The notes beneath the pieces were generated by a model. The model ran no database searches, was not told the origin of the DNA, and saw only the letters and a list, made by a program, of their open reading frames with translations. This document shows positions 24,023 to 36,173 of a stretch of 64,000 nt of DNA, piece after piece; position 1 is the first letter of the stretch; the number at the start of each line of letters is the position of its first letter. Made by a program: the position numbers and the translations under genes. The DNA is from Meloidogyne chitwoodi (lineage: Eukaryota; Nematoda; Chromadorea; Rhabditida; Meloidogynidae): the NCBI GenBank assembly GCA_015183035.1, contig JACZZP010000001.1, positions 2,790,001 to 2,854,000 of the forward strand. The letters are read 5' to 3'.

Positions 24023-26000
24023 TTAAGATTCTTCTTTTTTGTTATTCCCTTCCTGATTACTTCTTAATCGTTTAAAGTTATCATCTCCTAAAGACTTGCG
24101 AAAGTGTTCTTCTACTTAAAAAAAATCCATTTTTATTATCCCAAAAAAATAAAAAAGAAAACCTTGTTTATCCTCACTAGTCAAATTTACCCTTCTAATG
24201 AGTGTATACCCAACTTTTTGACGTAGCTGACAATTTGTTCCAGACATTAATATTTTTTGAAAAATTTCTTCTTCATTTTTAAAGGCAGAGGAGGGTCTCT
24301 TTTCCATTTTTATTGATAAAAAACTATTTTCTTCTCTTTTTTCTCCTTCGTTTTTATCATTTAAAAGATTAGAAATGTCATCAATTTCACGACCTTCTTC
24401 AATTGAAACCCCTTCTTTATTTGAAATATTCGTTTTTGAAATAATTGTATTTCCTCCCCCTCCTCCCCTTCCGATATATGAAGAACGTAAAGATGTTGAA
24501 GGTAACTTTTTTGGCCATTTTCCAGAAAATGTTCTTTTAAAATGTTCACTGACATCTGCATTACTGCTACAAGTCTTGTAATAAGAAACAGATGAAGAAC
24601 TTCTTCTAATTGGACAATTTTTATATTCCTAAAAATTTAAATCTAAATAAAATATTTTTAATTTTAGTCTCTTCCAAATTAAGTAACAAAAGAAAACCTT
24701 ATCATCCTTAAAATGTAAAGAGTCCAAAGAATTTTGTTGCGTACTATGTTGTATTTCATTAATGTTAGTTGAATTTTCTCTTTTCCCAAGTCCATTAGCT
24801 ACTGTTGACTTACTTCCATTTTGTTCTGTATTTTGGGGCTTTTGTTGAAGATTGAGCAAAACAAGCTAAATAAATAAAAAAGAAAATCTCCTAAATTAAA
24901 AAAAACCAATTGTTGTTCCAAAGAATTTTGATTAGAAAAATTTGGAGGAATATTTAGTGCCCCTACTCCGTTGATTTGTGATGTTGGAGGAGACAATTGG
25001 GGTTTTATCACAGAATTTTTGCAAAGTTTTTGATAATTGGTCAGAGTAGCAGCTTCAAACGCCTATAAAAAAAAAGATTTAATGATGGAAAATAAACTTT
25101 AAAATTTAAAAATGAATAAATAATAAACTTGAAAACAAACTTAAAAACAGAATTAAACTTAAATACAAAATTACAAACCTAAAACAAAAAATAAACTTTA
25201 AAATAAACTGAAAAAAACAGTATTACAAACCTAAATACAAAATAAACTTGAATTTACAATCCAAGTTTATTTTAAAGTTTATTTTATTTTCAAGTTGTAA
25301 ATTTACAAACTTAAGTTTTAGGTTTGTAAAGTCAAAAAATAATAGAAATCTTAAGTTTTTAGCGCTAATTTTTGCCTGTATTCCATTAGACGTTTTTTGT
25401 TGCGCAGAAGAAGAAAAATCCATTGCATGAAATTGTGAAATTGGAAGGGACGATTGTTGATTTTGTTGTTTAAGCAGTTCAATTAATTGTTGCTGTTGGG
25501 AAAGGAGAGATGAAGCAGATAAACCACAAAGGAGAGATGACTGTTGTTGTTGAGCAGAATTAAGTAAAAACGAAGCTTTAAATTAAAAAAATAATTTAAA
25601 TTTATTTTTAAAAATTAACAAATATATTCAAAAATAAAAAATCAATTAAAAAACAAATTAAAAAAAAACAAAAAAAACCAAGTAATCCAGGTAAAGTTTC
25701 TGAAGCATTTATCAACTGCTGCTGTTGTAGTTGACAAGTTGAATTATTAATAAAAATATTGGGTAATAATAAACTTGGATTTTGCGTTTGTAAAAGATTA
25801 TTGTCTTCACCAATAAAATTTTCCTGTGTTGTTGGTAGAGAAGAAGAAACAGGCGGAATTATAAAAGAAACAGGCGGAATATAGCTGGGTAAATTATTTT
25901 GTGGGTAAAACGAAATTGTAGAATTTGTTGTAATATTAAAAGGAGATAAAGTTGTCAAAATAGAAGTATTTGATGAAGTTACGGAATTTGTAGTGGCCAT
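24023..26000 (-). CDS. VGLL4/Tgi-like transcription cofactor with two TDU motifs
   Basis: Six exons: 25679-26000, 25376-25575, 24907-25062, 24698-24865, 24163-24628, 24023-24114. Total 1404 bases, 467 residues. The N-terminal 280 residues are Ser/Thr/Asn- and Gln-rich with no fold seen. Two short motifs near the C-terminus match the Tondu (TDU) pattern V-x-x-H-F-[KR]-x-[ST]-[LF]. They are DVSEHFKRTFSGKW at about residue 307 and VEEHFRKSLGDDNF at 438. Paired TDU motifs define VGLL4 and Drosophila Tgi, which bind TEAD/Scalloped factors and compete with YAP/Yorkie in the nucleus. The tail after TDU2 is short and Lys/Glu-rich. The exon 2 donor is GC rather than GT (CAG|GCAAAA). The exon after it keeps phase. 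Identity rests on the motifs; the spacing of about 120 residues between them is longer than in vertebrate VGLL4. Confidence 0.82.
25244..25336. repeat. 100-bp dispersed repeat, copy 2
   Basis: Same orientation as the copy at 22782-22880, with a few substitutions. It lies just beyond the GC donor of exon 2 of the VGLL4-like gene. Confidence 0.8.
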
Positions 26001-27919
26001 TTTTTAACTTAAATAATTATATTAATATTTTTATTTAAAAAAAATAATATTTTTTTAGATTTAAATTTGGTCATAAAACCCCTTCTTCATAAAAAAAATA
26101 TTAAAAAAAAAATAATTTACTAAAAAAAATAAATAAAATAATTATTAACGTTTCAGTTAGTGTATTTTCTGCAAAGATTGATTATAAAAATGAGAAAAGT
26201 ATAGAATGAAAAATTAAATTATATAATGAAAAGTTGATGAAAATAATAAAGACAAACCAAAAAGATCACCTTTAAAAAGGTCAAATTATAAAAATTTTAA
26301 AATTAGGACTTTAAGAAAGAGAAATAATGCACACAGACTCTAAACCCGTCGGATGTTTTGAACGATTTTGAAGTTCTGAATTTTGAAATTTTTTCAAAAA
26401 AATAAAATACTGAATGAACATGAGACCCAGAAAATTCTCTCAATTTTTGTCCTTAATAATATACTTACATTAATTAAAATTCCTTAAATTTATTCTACTG
26501 GATTTAAAGGAAAAAAAGAAAAGAATTTTTTAGGGAATGCGGAAGGGTGAGGAATGTGCACACATATTTTCTACTTTTCGCAATAATCTGTGGGTATTAG
26601 CACTGTTTTGGTTTATTAAAAGTGTGAGAATTTTTAACAAGAAAAAATGAGAGGAACTTTAAACATTTTTTTAAATAAAGATTTTGTTTTTTCCAATTTT
26701 TTAGGCTTTTAGTTTTGTAAAAACTTTGCTCTTCTAATTCTTCCAAAATTGACCAAATTTTATAAAAAAATTTGGTCAATTTTCTAGTTTTTAGCCAAAA
26801 AAGACTAAAATGCAAGCAGAAAAAATACTTTTAAATTTTTATTTTTTTTTACTTCCCTGATTGGAAGCAATCAATTTAAAAAGAGAACTGAGGGGGAGTA
26901 TAAAAGAATGCAAAGAGAAAGAATGCTCAATGTTGAGCGATAGGAATGGAATTTAGAGGCGGAAGCAAGTGGCAGCATAAAAAAAGGGGTAAGTGATGGG
27001 CAATTGTGGAATGCGTTGAATTATGTGCTTTGTCGAATGGGAGCAGTAAAATATTAGGAAAGAAAATTGAGAAGGTAAAGAGAAGTGATCAGCACCCAGA
27101 GGATCGACAAATACATAAAAAAGAACCAAAAAAGACCAAAAACAAATTTTACAAAATATAACCCAAAAAAATTAAAAAAAAAAGATATAAACAAACTTAG
27201 AAAAGCTACAGCATAAAGTATATCTCAATATTGGCTTTAAAAAATAAAGTTTTGTCCAACAAATTGGTTGAAAAATCAGAGCAAATCTTTTGTGATTGCC
27301 ACATCTTCTGTCAATGAGACTTTATTCGTTTAAATATAAAACATTTATAGAAAACATCAATTGTGTCTCATCAACAAAATAATACCAAAATAATAAAGCA
27401 AAAATAAATTTACAAAAAAAAAGATTCTAAAATAAAGAAAAAATAAAAATCAACCAAAAAAGTAAGAAAATAAAATTAGAGAAAAGAAAAATGTTATACA
27501 CACAAAAAACATAACGCCAGAAAATAAATAAATCCCCTTATTTTTAAATTAAACATTTTTTACGTCTGCATAAAACTTTTCTTAAAACTTTTTTTAAAAC
27601 TAAAAATCTCAACTCTCTTCTTTTTACATTGTCTCTCACATCTATTACACTCTTTAAATATTTCACTATAAACTAAAATTACTTTTTGAGTCTTTAAGCG
27701 GTAATATAATTCTTTTTGAATTTTTTAAATACTTTTTTACCATTTTTTAAGCTTAAAAAATATAATTAAATGTAGAAAAAAATATATTACTAAATTTAAT
27801 ATACAACTAAAGCCTAAAATTTTTTTAACGAATTAATTTAAATTTTTCTCATCTCTCCTTTCAAAATCTGAGAAATTCTTGTTTTAAATCATGCTCTTCT
27901 TCTTTTAAGGGCATTATTT
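26001..27919. other. intergenic upstream of the VGLL4-like gene
   Basis: No firm gene. A purine-rich, less A+T-rich stretch at about 26865-27110 could hold promoter elements for the minus-strand VGLL4-like gene. The small open frame at 26597 is low complexity. Confidence 0.5.
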
Positions 27920-28108
27920 TTATTGTAGTAATATACAATCGTTGCTGTTTTCCTTTGTCCTTTTGATTTCTAAAATAAAAATAAAATTATTTTTATAAAT
28001 TTTCATCTTCACCCATTAGAGTCTCAGAATCGAAAAATACCGTTATTTGTGATAAATTAAGATTTGTTGGATAATATACAAGTGTGGAAAAAGTAAAAAT
28101 TGGATGTA
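27920..28108 (-). other. two exon-like segments of an unassigned gene
   Basis: A segment at 28013-28108 follows an AG acceptor and reads HPIFTFSTLVYYPTNLNLSQ then ITVFFDSETLM to a GT donor. In matching phase, a second segment at 27920-27969 reads EIKRTKENSNDCILLQ to a stop. The region is open in more than one frame, and no start exon is visible. It lies just downstream of the DeSI-like stop codon. It may be the tail of a separate or decayed gene, or an alternative 3' end. Confidence 0.3.
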
Positions 28109-28178
28109 CTAATATAAATATATTTTTAATTGTTTACTGCCCAATTTTCCCCTTATTGGCCAAATTTTTCCCCAAAAA

Positions 28179-29355
28179 TTAATTTAATTTTTTTAAAAAT
28201 TCCCCATACATTTCATTATTTTTTAGTAGCAATAATTCTTCATTATCCCCATCTTTTTTGCCAATTTCTTTTTCTTTTTCATGAAAAATAAGGCGTATAG
28301 GAGTAATAATTAAAGGTTGTCTCATTTCCTGAGGCCAAAAAAATAAATTTCGTTTTTGTACTGGGGCAGCAATTTTTTTAACAAATTCTCTAGCAAAATC
28401 AATACAATTATTGCTAAGTAAGTTATAATTATCTTTGCGATATTTTTTACTTAATTCTTCTTTTACTTGAAGTATTTGTTCCATTGTTAAATGTGTTGTT
28501 AAATTTAGCCTGTCTATGAAGCGCCTAAAAAATTAATTTTAATTAAAAAAAATTTTTTTTTTAATATTTTTTATGTTATTTTTGAAAATCAGAATTCTGA
28601 TAGACCCAAAAAATAAATTAAATAAAAATCAGAATTATGTTTTGGGTAAATCAGAAACCGATATTGTCCATTTCATAGACGATGACCCCGGTTGAGTTTT
28701 TTATTTATAACTCAGGAAATCCTGAACGAATTAAGCTACTTTTGATGTCATTCGATAGAGAATTAAGTTTGCTACATAAATTTAAAAAATCAGAATTTTA
28801 GTTTAATATACAATAAAGTTATAGACAAAAAACTGAAATTTTTGACTATTTTTTAGAGTTTTTCGACTACAACTTTGTTGGTAATGTTTCAAAAATTAAA
28901 GTTTTGGATAATTTTGAAGCAAATTTAATTCTCTATTCAATGATATCAAATTTATCCAGCTTTATTAATCTTTCACCGAGCTAAAAATCAAAGACTCGAC
29001 TGCATCAGGATTGCCAATTATCTCTCCCCTTAGCTTTAAAAATTAATAAAAAAACTTGCATAAATTTAATTCTCCATCTGACTAATCTATTAACATATCT
29101 AACATTAAAAGTCTTCTTTTCGTTCATTGGAGCACAAGAAAAAACTCCAATACGCATACCATAGTGGAATTCTTGTCCTTTAACTAATATCCCCATGTGG
29201 TATATACGAAATTGCTTAAATAAAAAAATTAAAAAAAATTAAAAATTAAATTTTAAAATTAAATTCCTCACTTTTTGAACATCATAAACAGCCAAACGAA
29301 TTCTACTATCATTTGGACTCATTCCTGGCTGTTGTTCTATTCCATCGACGCCCAT
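28179..29355 (-). CDS. DeSI/PPPDE-like cysteine peptidase
   Basis: Four exons: 29272-29355, 29056-29214, 28996-29033, 28179-28524. Total 627 bases, 208 residues. PPPDE (DeSI) proteins are papain-like isopeptidases that remove SUMO or ubiquitin. They carry an N-terminal His and a C-terminal Cys as catalytic pair. Here the His segment reads RIYHMGILVKGQEFHYG and the Cys segment YNLLSNNCIDFAREF, in the expected order and spacing. The region between is short, and the C-terminal 60 residues are Lys/Glu-rich and not family-specific. No signal peptide, so cytosolic or nuclear action is likely. Exon 3 is only 38 bases; its donor (GA|GTC) was chosen because it alone keeps the frame into exon 4. DeSI-1 versus DeSI-2 class is not resolved. 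Confidence 0.82.
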
Positions 29356-32300
29356 TTTTTAGAATAAATTTTTGAATAGAATTTTTTAATTTTAACTAAA
29401 AATTTAATTAATTAATTAACGGAAAAACATTAAAATTAAAAGATTAAAAATTAAAAAAATTTTTTTTTAATTTTTTTTTAAAGCGTTGTAGAGGATAAGG
29501 AACAAAGGTATGTGGTTAATACTCTTTGCCTCGTAAAATGGTCTATTGAGCACTTAGAGCCGTCAAATTTTGCATTTAAATGCCTAATCGTCTCAGCTAA
29601 CAATACTAAAAATTTCAGAATTTTTGGTTAATTAATTTTCAAGTTATGCTAAAAAACAGAATATTAGTGTTGATCTTTTGGATTTGAAGCTATTTTTGGC
29701 CATAACTTTTAAAATACTTTTCAAAAAATTCTGAAATTTTGAAAACAGTTAGAAAACACTCAAAACAATATTTGACCAAAATTATACGCTCTAAAGTACA
29801 CTTTCCACACTTTTATAAGCATTGAGCTAGCAAGGACATTTCATCTCAATGAAAATTTAAATAAATGGAAATTCTTAAATAAATTAAAATAAATTAAAAT
29901 AATTAATTTATTTTAATTTATATATTCATTTTTAATAAAAGTATAAACAAACAAATAAAAAATAAAAGTTCCGTATTTTACTAATAAATTAATTAATTAT
30001 TTCCGCATTTTATAATTTTTTATTTTCTTACTAAAATTTATTTGTTTGGCCAAATTTAAGAGGAAAAAATAAACAAAAAGAAAAGTATTAAAAATTGTAA
30101 ACTAAAATAAAAATGCAACATTTTAATTTGGCCCAAATATATAAATTGATATTTTAATAAATTAATTTTGACTTAGTAATAAATATTTTATTCTTGTTTA
30201 TTCTCCTTTAAGGAAGTTAAAAAATTAAAAAATTAAAAAAAAATTTTTTAAAAAACTAAAAAAATAAAAAAGAATTAAAAAAATATTTTTTATACAAAAT
30301 TAGAGTAATTATAAATATATTACCCACAATGGGATTCGAACTTGCCTTAGTTCTTAATAAAACATTCCAATTTTCCCACTACACCAGAACATTTCTCCCT
30401 TTAAAAAAGGCCGTGCAGTTATGTCAGGTCCTATTTTTAAAATAACTTTTTATTGGATAGTCCATTTTTTACATTTTTGCTACCATCCGATAGAGAAAAA
30501 AATTCTCTACAAAATATCAAAAAATCAAAATTTTATCAACTTATTGAGAAAAGTTATGATTAAAAAACTACCACATAACTAGCTGAAAAACTAGTTTTTT
30601 TGCTATAACCTTGTTCCTTAAAAATCTAAAATTTTGGTTTTTTGGTATTTTGTAGAGAATTTTCTTCTCTATCGAATGTTAATAAATTCATCAAAATCGG
30701 ACTATCCAATCAGGAATTATAATTCAAAGAGTTTAGATAATATAGCGCTCTCAACTGTCCCCCAAGCATTTCTTCGACTCTTTCAAATTTAGAATTTAAT
30801 TAAATAAATAAAAATTATTTTAAAAATGAGCAAAATTGCAAAGAAAAATTAATAAAATAAATTATAAATATACCCACAATTTAAATGATCGGTGAATTGG
30901 TTGGGAGTGTTTGGTAAATTTTATTTAATCTATAAATATTCATTTTTGTAATAAATTTTTTAAATTTTTGCAAAGAGCGTTCCTTTATATACCCATTTCA
31001 CTCTTTTTTACAATTTAAATTGTTTTATAATTTAATTAATTTAGACAGGTAGCGGATATGCCCGAAATGATTGCTTAATTTTGAGTGTCAAATTACTTAA
31101 AAAATCACAACTTTTTTAGTAAATTAAGCAAAATTATAATTTTTATTATAGTTATAGCAAATTCTTTGCTCTATAAAATGATACCAAATTCAACGAAAAA
31201 GGAAAATTAAAACAAAAGTTATGGAGGAAAATGCCCAACCTGTCTCGCGCTGAAACGATGCTTTTTCTTGTAATTATTTTTAGAAGAAAAATTAGATTAA
31301 AAAATAGAAAAATTTTTAATGAATAGAGGATGTTAATAAAATACTCTCAAAATTAAAATAAATAAATATTTAAAACACATATATCATCTTAATTAAAAAT
31401 TGGTCAAAAGGAAGGAGAAAAGAAATTATTTTTGTTCGGCCAATTTACCGCCCACTTAAAAGATTTTTGCCCTCTATTTTATTATTGTAATATTAAAATA
31501 TTTATTTCTGGTTTGTTAGCACACCCTTTTTTGCATGAAAAATTTTTTTTAAATTTTTTTGTCTAATTAAATTGACGAAAATTGACCAAAAAATATTTTA
31601 TTTTTTTGATTTATGGAGAAAAATAAATTAATTAATTTCAAATTTTGAGAATTTGACGAGTGTTATCAACGACTTTTTAAATTATTTTAATTTTTCTAAA
31701 TTGAAAAAATCTTTTTTTGCGAAAAAATAATTAATTTGGGGAAGTGGCCTGTTCAATGCTGACGCTATAAGTTTTGAACAGATGGTCCTTTTCGAATGTT
31801 TTTGGTATCATTCGATAAAGCAAAAAATTTGCTATAAAACAAAATAAAAAATAAAATTTTAGACAATTGGGTAAAAATATTAAAAATTAAAAACCTGAAA
31901 AATCACTTATTGCATACACAGCGTCAACTTTTTTGACCATAACTGTTGTTCCAAATTATTTAAAATTTTGATTTTTGAAAGTTTAATAGCTAATTTTCTT
32001 CTTTATCGATTGATACCAAAATCGTTTAAAACGAGTATCCATCAAAAAGATAACCATGTTGCACTCAACCGGCCTCTGCTTGAATAAATATCCTGACCTC
32101 GTTTGCAAAATAATTTTTAATTTCTAACCTTGAAAATATAAAAATTTAAAGAAAAAATATTGACGAAATAAACATAATAAATTAATAAAAAATTAAAAAC
32201 AAATTTATTTAAAAAAAATATATTTATTATTTTTTAAAAATAATTAATTAGAGGAAGAAAATTTGGGCAATTTATTAAAATTAATTTATTGACGTCACTT

Positions 32301-32527
32301 GTTAATTTTATATGCGAAAATAAATTTTTTTGCTTGTAAAAATGTTCAAAGTACAAAACATTTTAATAATGAAAAATGGACATTTTGTAGCAATATTAAA
32401 AAAATAAATTTTTTACCAATTTGAAATTTTTACCATTTTTGAAATTTTAACCATTTTGAAATTTCTGCTATATTTATTTAAAAAAGTACCATTTTTAAAT
32501 TTACCATTTTGAAAAATGTTTTTCCCA
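29356..32527. other. intergenic repeats, no gene seen
   Basis: Several diverged repeat pieces share the theme CATAACTTTT, TACCATCCGATAGAGAA or CATTCGATAAAGC (about 28745-28990, 29680-29770, 30420-30720, 31060-31260, 31740-32060). A tRNA-like sequence lies at 30322-30392. I see no coding signal. Confidence 0.5.
30322..30392 (-). repeat. tRNA-like sequence
   Basis: On the minus strand an A-box (TCTGGTGTAGTGGGAA) and a B-box (AGTTCGAATCCC) sit at tRNA-like spacing. The acceptor strands and anticodon stem pair poorly, so this is probably a pseudogene or SINE remnant. Confidence 0.4.
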
Positions 32528-32890
32528 TTATTTATAATAAAGAGTAAATAAATATTTTAATTCAATACAATAAGTACAATTTTCTTTAGATGAAGAATTT
32601 TTGCTCCTGAAAAGATTACTTTTTGAAGGAGTTGTTGATCTTATTTTTAGAGGTTTATTTGCAACACAATTAAAACAAACAAAGAGTGAACACGTTTGAA
32701 AAAATAAAAGTTTTTTTTTTTAATTATTACATTTTTTAATTTAATTTTAATAATATTGGACAGAATTTGTTCTAAAAGTAAACGGTTCTGCTGGTCTAAA
32801 CAGAATGATTGTGATCTCATAGAATGGAATATTCGAAATTCTTAGGATTGAGCTTATTTGACATCCTGAATCATCTTCTGGAGGTTTTTT
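32528..32890 (-). other. doubtful exon cluster with paired CxxC
   Basis: On the minus strand, 32528-32696 is open and contains VCFNCVANKPLKIRS and, later, ENCTYCIELKYLF. The two CxxC pairs could bind zinc, like the second half of a FYVE-type finger. Upstream, 32749-32886 follows a CCAG acceptor and reads DDSGCQISSILRISNIPFYE and on. No AG acceptor exists between the two segments, so they cannot be joined canonically. The plus strand is also open over the first segment (after TTCTTTAG, reading DEEFLLLKRLLFEGVVDLIF). Possible gene fragment or pseudogene. Confidence 0.3.
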
Positions 32891-34089
32891 TAAAATTATT
32901 TTTTTATTTAAAACATCAATTTTATCGTCTTAACGGCAAAAGGGTATAATTTGGGTCCTGACAAAAAGCCTTTTATTTTTCCATAAATCAAATTGTTTAT
33001 TTAAAGTTTATTTTTCAATTTTTTACAACTTATTCTGATCTTAGTCTATTTTTATATTTTCTGATTTAAATGCTTTCTCTTTCAATTTTTTTTATTTTAT
33101 CTAAAAATTCCTTTTTCAATCCTGGCTAATTAACAGCCTTGTAGCTTTTCATTCACTACTTTTAACTAATTTAAAAAGCTTATAGTTGTAGAAATATAAA
33201 ATGTTGATTTTTGTATAGAAAATACAAAGAAAATAAAAATTCATTTTTTACTATTTTATTATTCTAATACAATTTTTTCAGCATTTTTTTTTCTTTTTTT
33301 TTTAATGTAATTGATACTCGTGGACTAGGATAGGAGACTTAAAGAGGCAATTTCACTCACTAACAAATTCTTTTGGATAAAATACAAATTTGGAAAAATA
33401 AATAAATAAAATTCTATTTTTGCAAAATTTGCTTCTTTAATGTTTTTACACCTACATTATTCCTTCCTTCTCCCCCGCATTAAAAGGTTAAACCAGAATT
33501 TTTTTTGAGATTGTAATAAAAATATAAGAATTATTTTTTTTTAATGTTACTACAGGAATTTGTATTTCAGAATTTTAAAATACAAAATTCTTGTTTTTAA
33601 TATTTATATAATTCTGGTTTTTTACTCGTTTAATTTCAGAAAATACAAAATATTTGATACTGAAAATACAAAAAATTCTGATTTTTGTATACTTTTTGTA
33701 AAATGCAAAATTCTGATTTTAATTAAACTTTTTGTATTTTTCCAACTTAAATGAAAAAACAATCCAACTTATAATATTATTAAACTTTTTCATTTGGCTA
33801 ACTTTTTTCCTTTTCAGAATCTTCTTTATTTACCCAATCCTTTAGGGCATTATTTGTTTATTTTTATTAGAATAACCACCGGATGCTTTCTTTTATTTTT
33901 CATCTTTAATTACTTATTTTTAAGCTTTTTATAAGCTTCTCATATTTATTTTTTTTATTTTTTGTGCCTCATAATTAATATATAAATATATACTTTTAAG
34001 TTCTCCCACAAGAAAAGAGAAAGTAGAATTTTTTAAACAATTAAATAATTTCCAAGTAATATTTTAAATTTTTTTAATTTTTAAATATA
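32891..34089. other. intergenic, no gene seen
   Basis: A+T-rich. Several AAAATTCTGATTTT words at 33570-33725 give a low-copy version of the minisatellite seed. This is probably the promoter side of the globin gene. Confidence 0.5.
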
Positions 34090-35503
34090 ATGGGTAATGA
34101 ACAATCAACAACATCTTTATTTATATATCAGTCAACAATAACAACTAAACAAGGAAAAAACAACAAACATTTAATTTCAACAAATCAACAAAAAATAAAT
34201 TTTTACATCAAGAAAAAAGATGAAAATAAATTATTAAAAGAAAAAGAGGTATGTCCAATAGCTAAAAACTTAATTACGCCTGTTTTGAATGAAGCTGATT
34301 TTACACAACATATTTCAACTTATTCCCCGACATTTAATGAAATTAATAGAAACAGTGCAAATATGCGAGAAAACAAAGTGAGTAATTTATATAAATAATT
34401 CTGGTTTTGTAAAATACAAAAGTTCTGATTTTATAAAAATAAAATATTCTGACAAAGTTTATTTTCTGATTTTATAAAAATAAAATACAAAGTTCTGATA
34501 AAGTTTATTTTCTGATTTTATAAAAATAAAAAACAAACTTCTGAAAAAGTTTATTTAATATACAAAGTTTATTTATTTTTTCCTTTTAGCAACAACGCGA
34601 ACAGAGAACACGAAGTGTTTCACTCTGTACAGTTCAGTTAAAAGAGAATGAATGTCAGCCAATTTCTGGATATGCATTTGGAAATACAAATGTTTTAAAT
34701 ACGAATGCGCGAAAATCTTCATTTGTTGGATACAGCCAAACTTTAATGCCTACACTTACTCGTTTACGAATTCAACAGAGTTTTCGCAATGCAAAGTATG
34801 TTTTTTTTGTTTAATTGAAACTTTTCTGCTTTTAGACCTTTAATTGGACACAAAATTTTGAAACGTGCTTCTACCCTTCGTACTGAATTTAAAATTTTTA
34901 TAAATAACTTGAACAATGGAACAGTGGATCAATTAGCAATAAATATTTTTAGGCTGGTCACTGACTGTGTTGCCAACATAGATTTTCCTTCCAAAGTTTA
35001 AATAAAGCTTTTTTTATTAAAATTTATTTATAAAATTAGATAGCTTCAACTTCTTTTGCTTTCGGTAAAATATTCGCCCAACTTTGTGTTTTTGGTTTTC
35101 GTCCAGATCTGTTTTCTACAATAGCAGATGCAATGGTAGCGGAATGTGTTAAAGACGGAGGTGCTCAAAAACGATGCGAGACATTGTAATTATTTTTGTA
35201 AAGTACAAAATTCTGATTTTTGTAACGTGCAAAATTCTGATTTTTTAAAATACAATTCTGATTTTTGTAAAATACAAATATCTGTTTTGTATTTTTCTTC
35301 TGAAAAAGTTTATTTAAAATACAAAATTCTGATTTTATTATAGAATAGCCTGGTCTCACCTAATGCAGTTCATTTTTTCTAATGTGCGCGACGGTTATTA
35401 TGCAGAAGTACGACAACAACGGCGCTCTTCATTACCACAGCAGCGATTATTTTTAAAACAAAAATACAATTTAAATACGGCAACAGCGAGAGGGAGTTTA
35501 TAA
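34090..35503 (+). CDS. globin-like protein with long N-terminal extension
   Basis: Five exons: 34090-34377, 34590-34795, 34836-34995, 35040-35185, 35344-35503. Total 960 bases, 319 residues. The first ~155 residues are a low-complexity extension that begins MGNEQSTTS, a good N-myristoylation signal (Gly2, Ser6). From about residue 155 the sequence follows nematode globins: LRIQQSFRNAK, FKIFINNL, then FAQLCVFGFRPDLFSTIADA and AWSHLMQFIFSNVRDGYY. Globins bind haem and act in gas sensing, redox or electron transfer. Where nematode globins usually have the haem-binding proximal His about nine residues before the F-[KR]-P motif, this protein has Phe (residue 230). If the model is right, haem ligation is lost or altered. 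Three introns carry TTCTGATT-type repeats. The globin call is good; the exact nematode clade is not resolved. Confidence 0.82.
34400..34575. repeat. TTCTGATT minisatellite in globin intron 1
   Basis: Three to four diverged units combine TTCTGATTTTATAAAAATAA with AAAGTTTATTT. A related set lies in intron 4 at 35195-35342, with CAAAATTCTGATTTTTGTAA units. Confidence 0.8.
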
Positions 35504-35909
35504 AGAATTCTTATTTTTTAAATTTATTTAAAAATATTTTTTTAATATATTTATTTTCATATACATATAAAATTTGTTTCATTAAAAAAATTTAAATAAG
35601 AAAAATCAGGCGGTTTGAAATTTTATTAGTTTTCGGAGCAGAAATGTGACTATTTTTTAGATAAAAAATAAATTTTTTTATTTTTTTTCTTGCTTGTTTT
35701 CCCATTAAAATAATTTTTGTTTAACATTTAGTTAATATAAACATATTTTACAAACAAACCGAATTTGAAACGTGTCAACGTACCCAAAACTTCACTTCCA
35801 GCACATGATTTTTTTCATTTTTAATCAAAGATTTTTGGCTGTTTAAAAGCCAGGTGTGAATTATTTACAACATTAAATTATTTCTATTTTCCTTCAAAAA
35901 GCCTAAAAT
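35504..35909. other. short intergenic spacer, no gene seen
   Basis: Between the globin and secreted-peptide genes, both on the plus strand. No gene; it may hold the globin 3' UTR and the next promoter. An AG (AAAAAG) lies six bases before the next ATG and could accept a spliced leader. Confidence 0.5.
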
Positions 35910-36173
35910 ATGTTATTAATATTATTAATATTGATTTTAATACAATTGTTTGCATTGCTAGATTTAGGCGAAACAATGCCTTTAAATAAAGAAAATGAAC
36001 TTGGATCAATTGAAAAAAAATTTATTTTACGAAAAAAGAGAGCTGGGAATAAGAAGCCGAAACCACCAGTTACGATTGACTGCAATAAACCTGATCTTGG
36101 GAATCCAAGAATTTTGATTAAATGTTGTGGCGTAAATAAATTTATAGTCTGTGATCCAAGTGGTAAAAGATGA
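35910..36173 (+). CDS. small secreted peptide precursor, 87 residues
   Basis: A single-exon frame of 264 bases. The first 18 residues (MLLILLILILIQLFALLD) form a strong signal peptide. At residues 41-44 lies RKKR, a furin-type processing site. The remaining 43 residues are basic and carry four cysteines (DCNKP, IKCCGV, IVCDP) that could form two disulfides. I do not recognise a family. A short secreted Cys-bearing peptide in a plant-parasitic nematode could be a neuropeptide-like hormone or an effector, but nothing in the sequence decides this. It sits alone between the globin and nck genes on the same strand. Spacing of about 400 bp on each side is not typical of a tight operon. Confidence 0.6.
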   Translation: MLLILLILILIQLFALLDLGETMPLNKENELGSIEKKFILRKKRAGNKKPKPPVTIDCNKPDLGNPRILIKCCGVNKFIVCDPSGKR

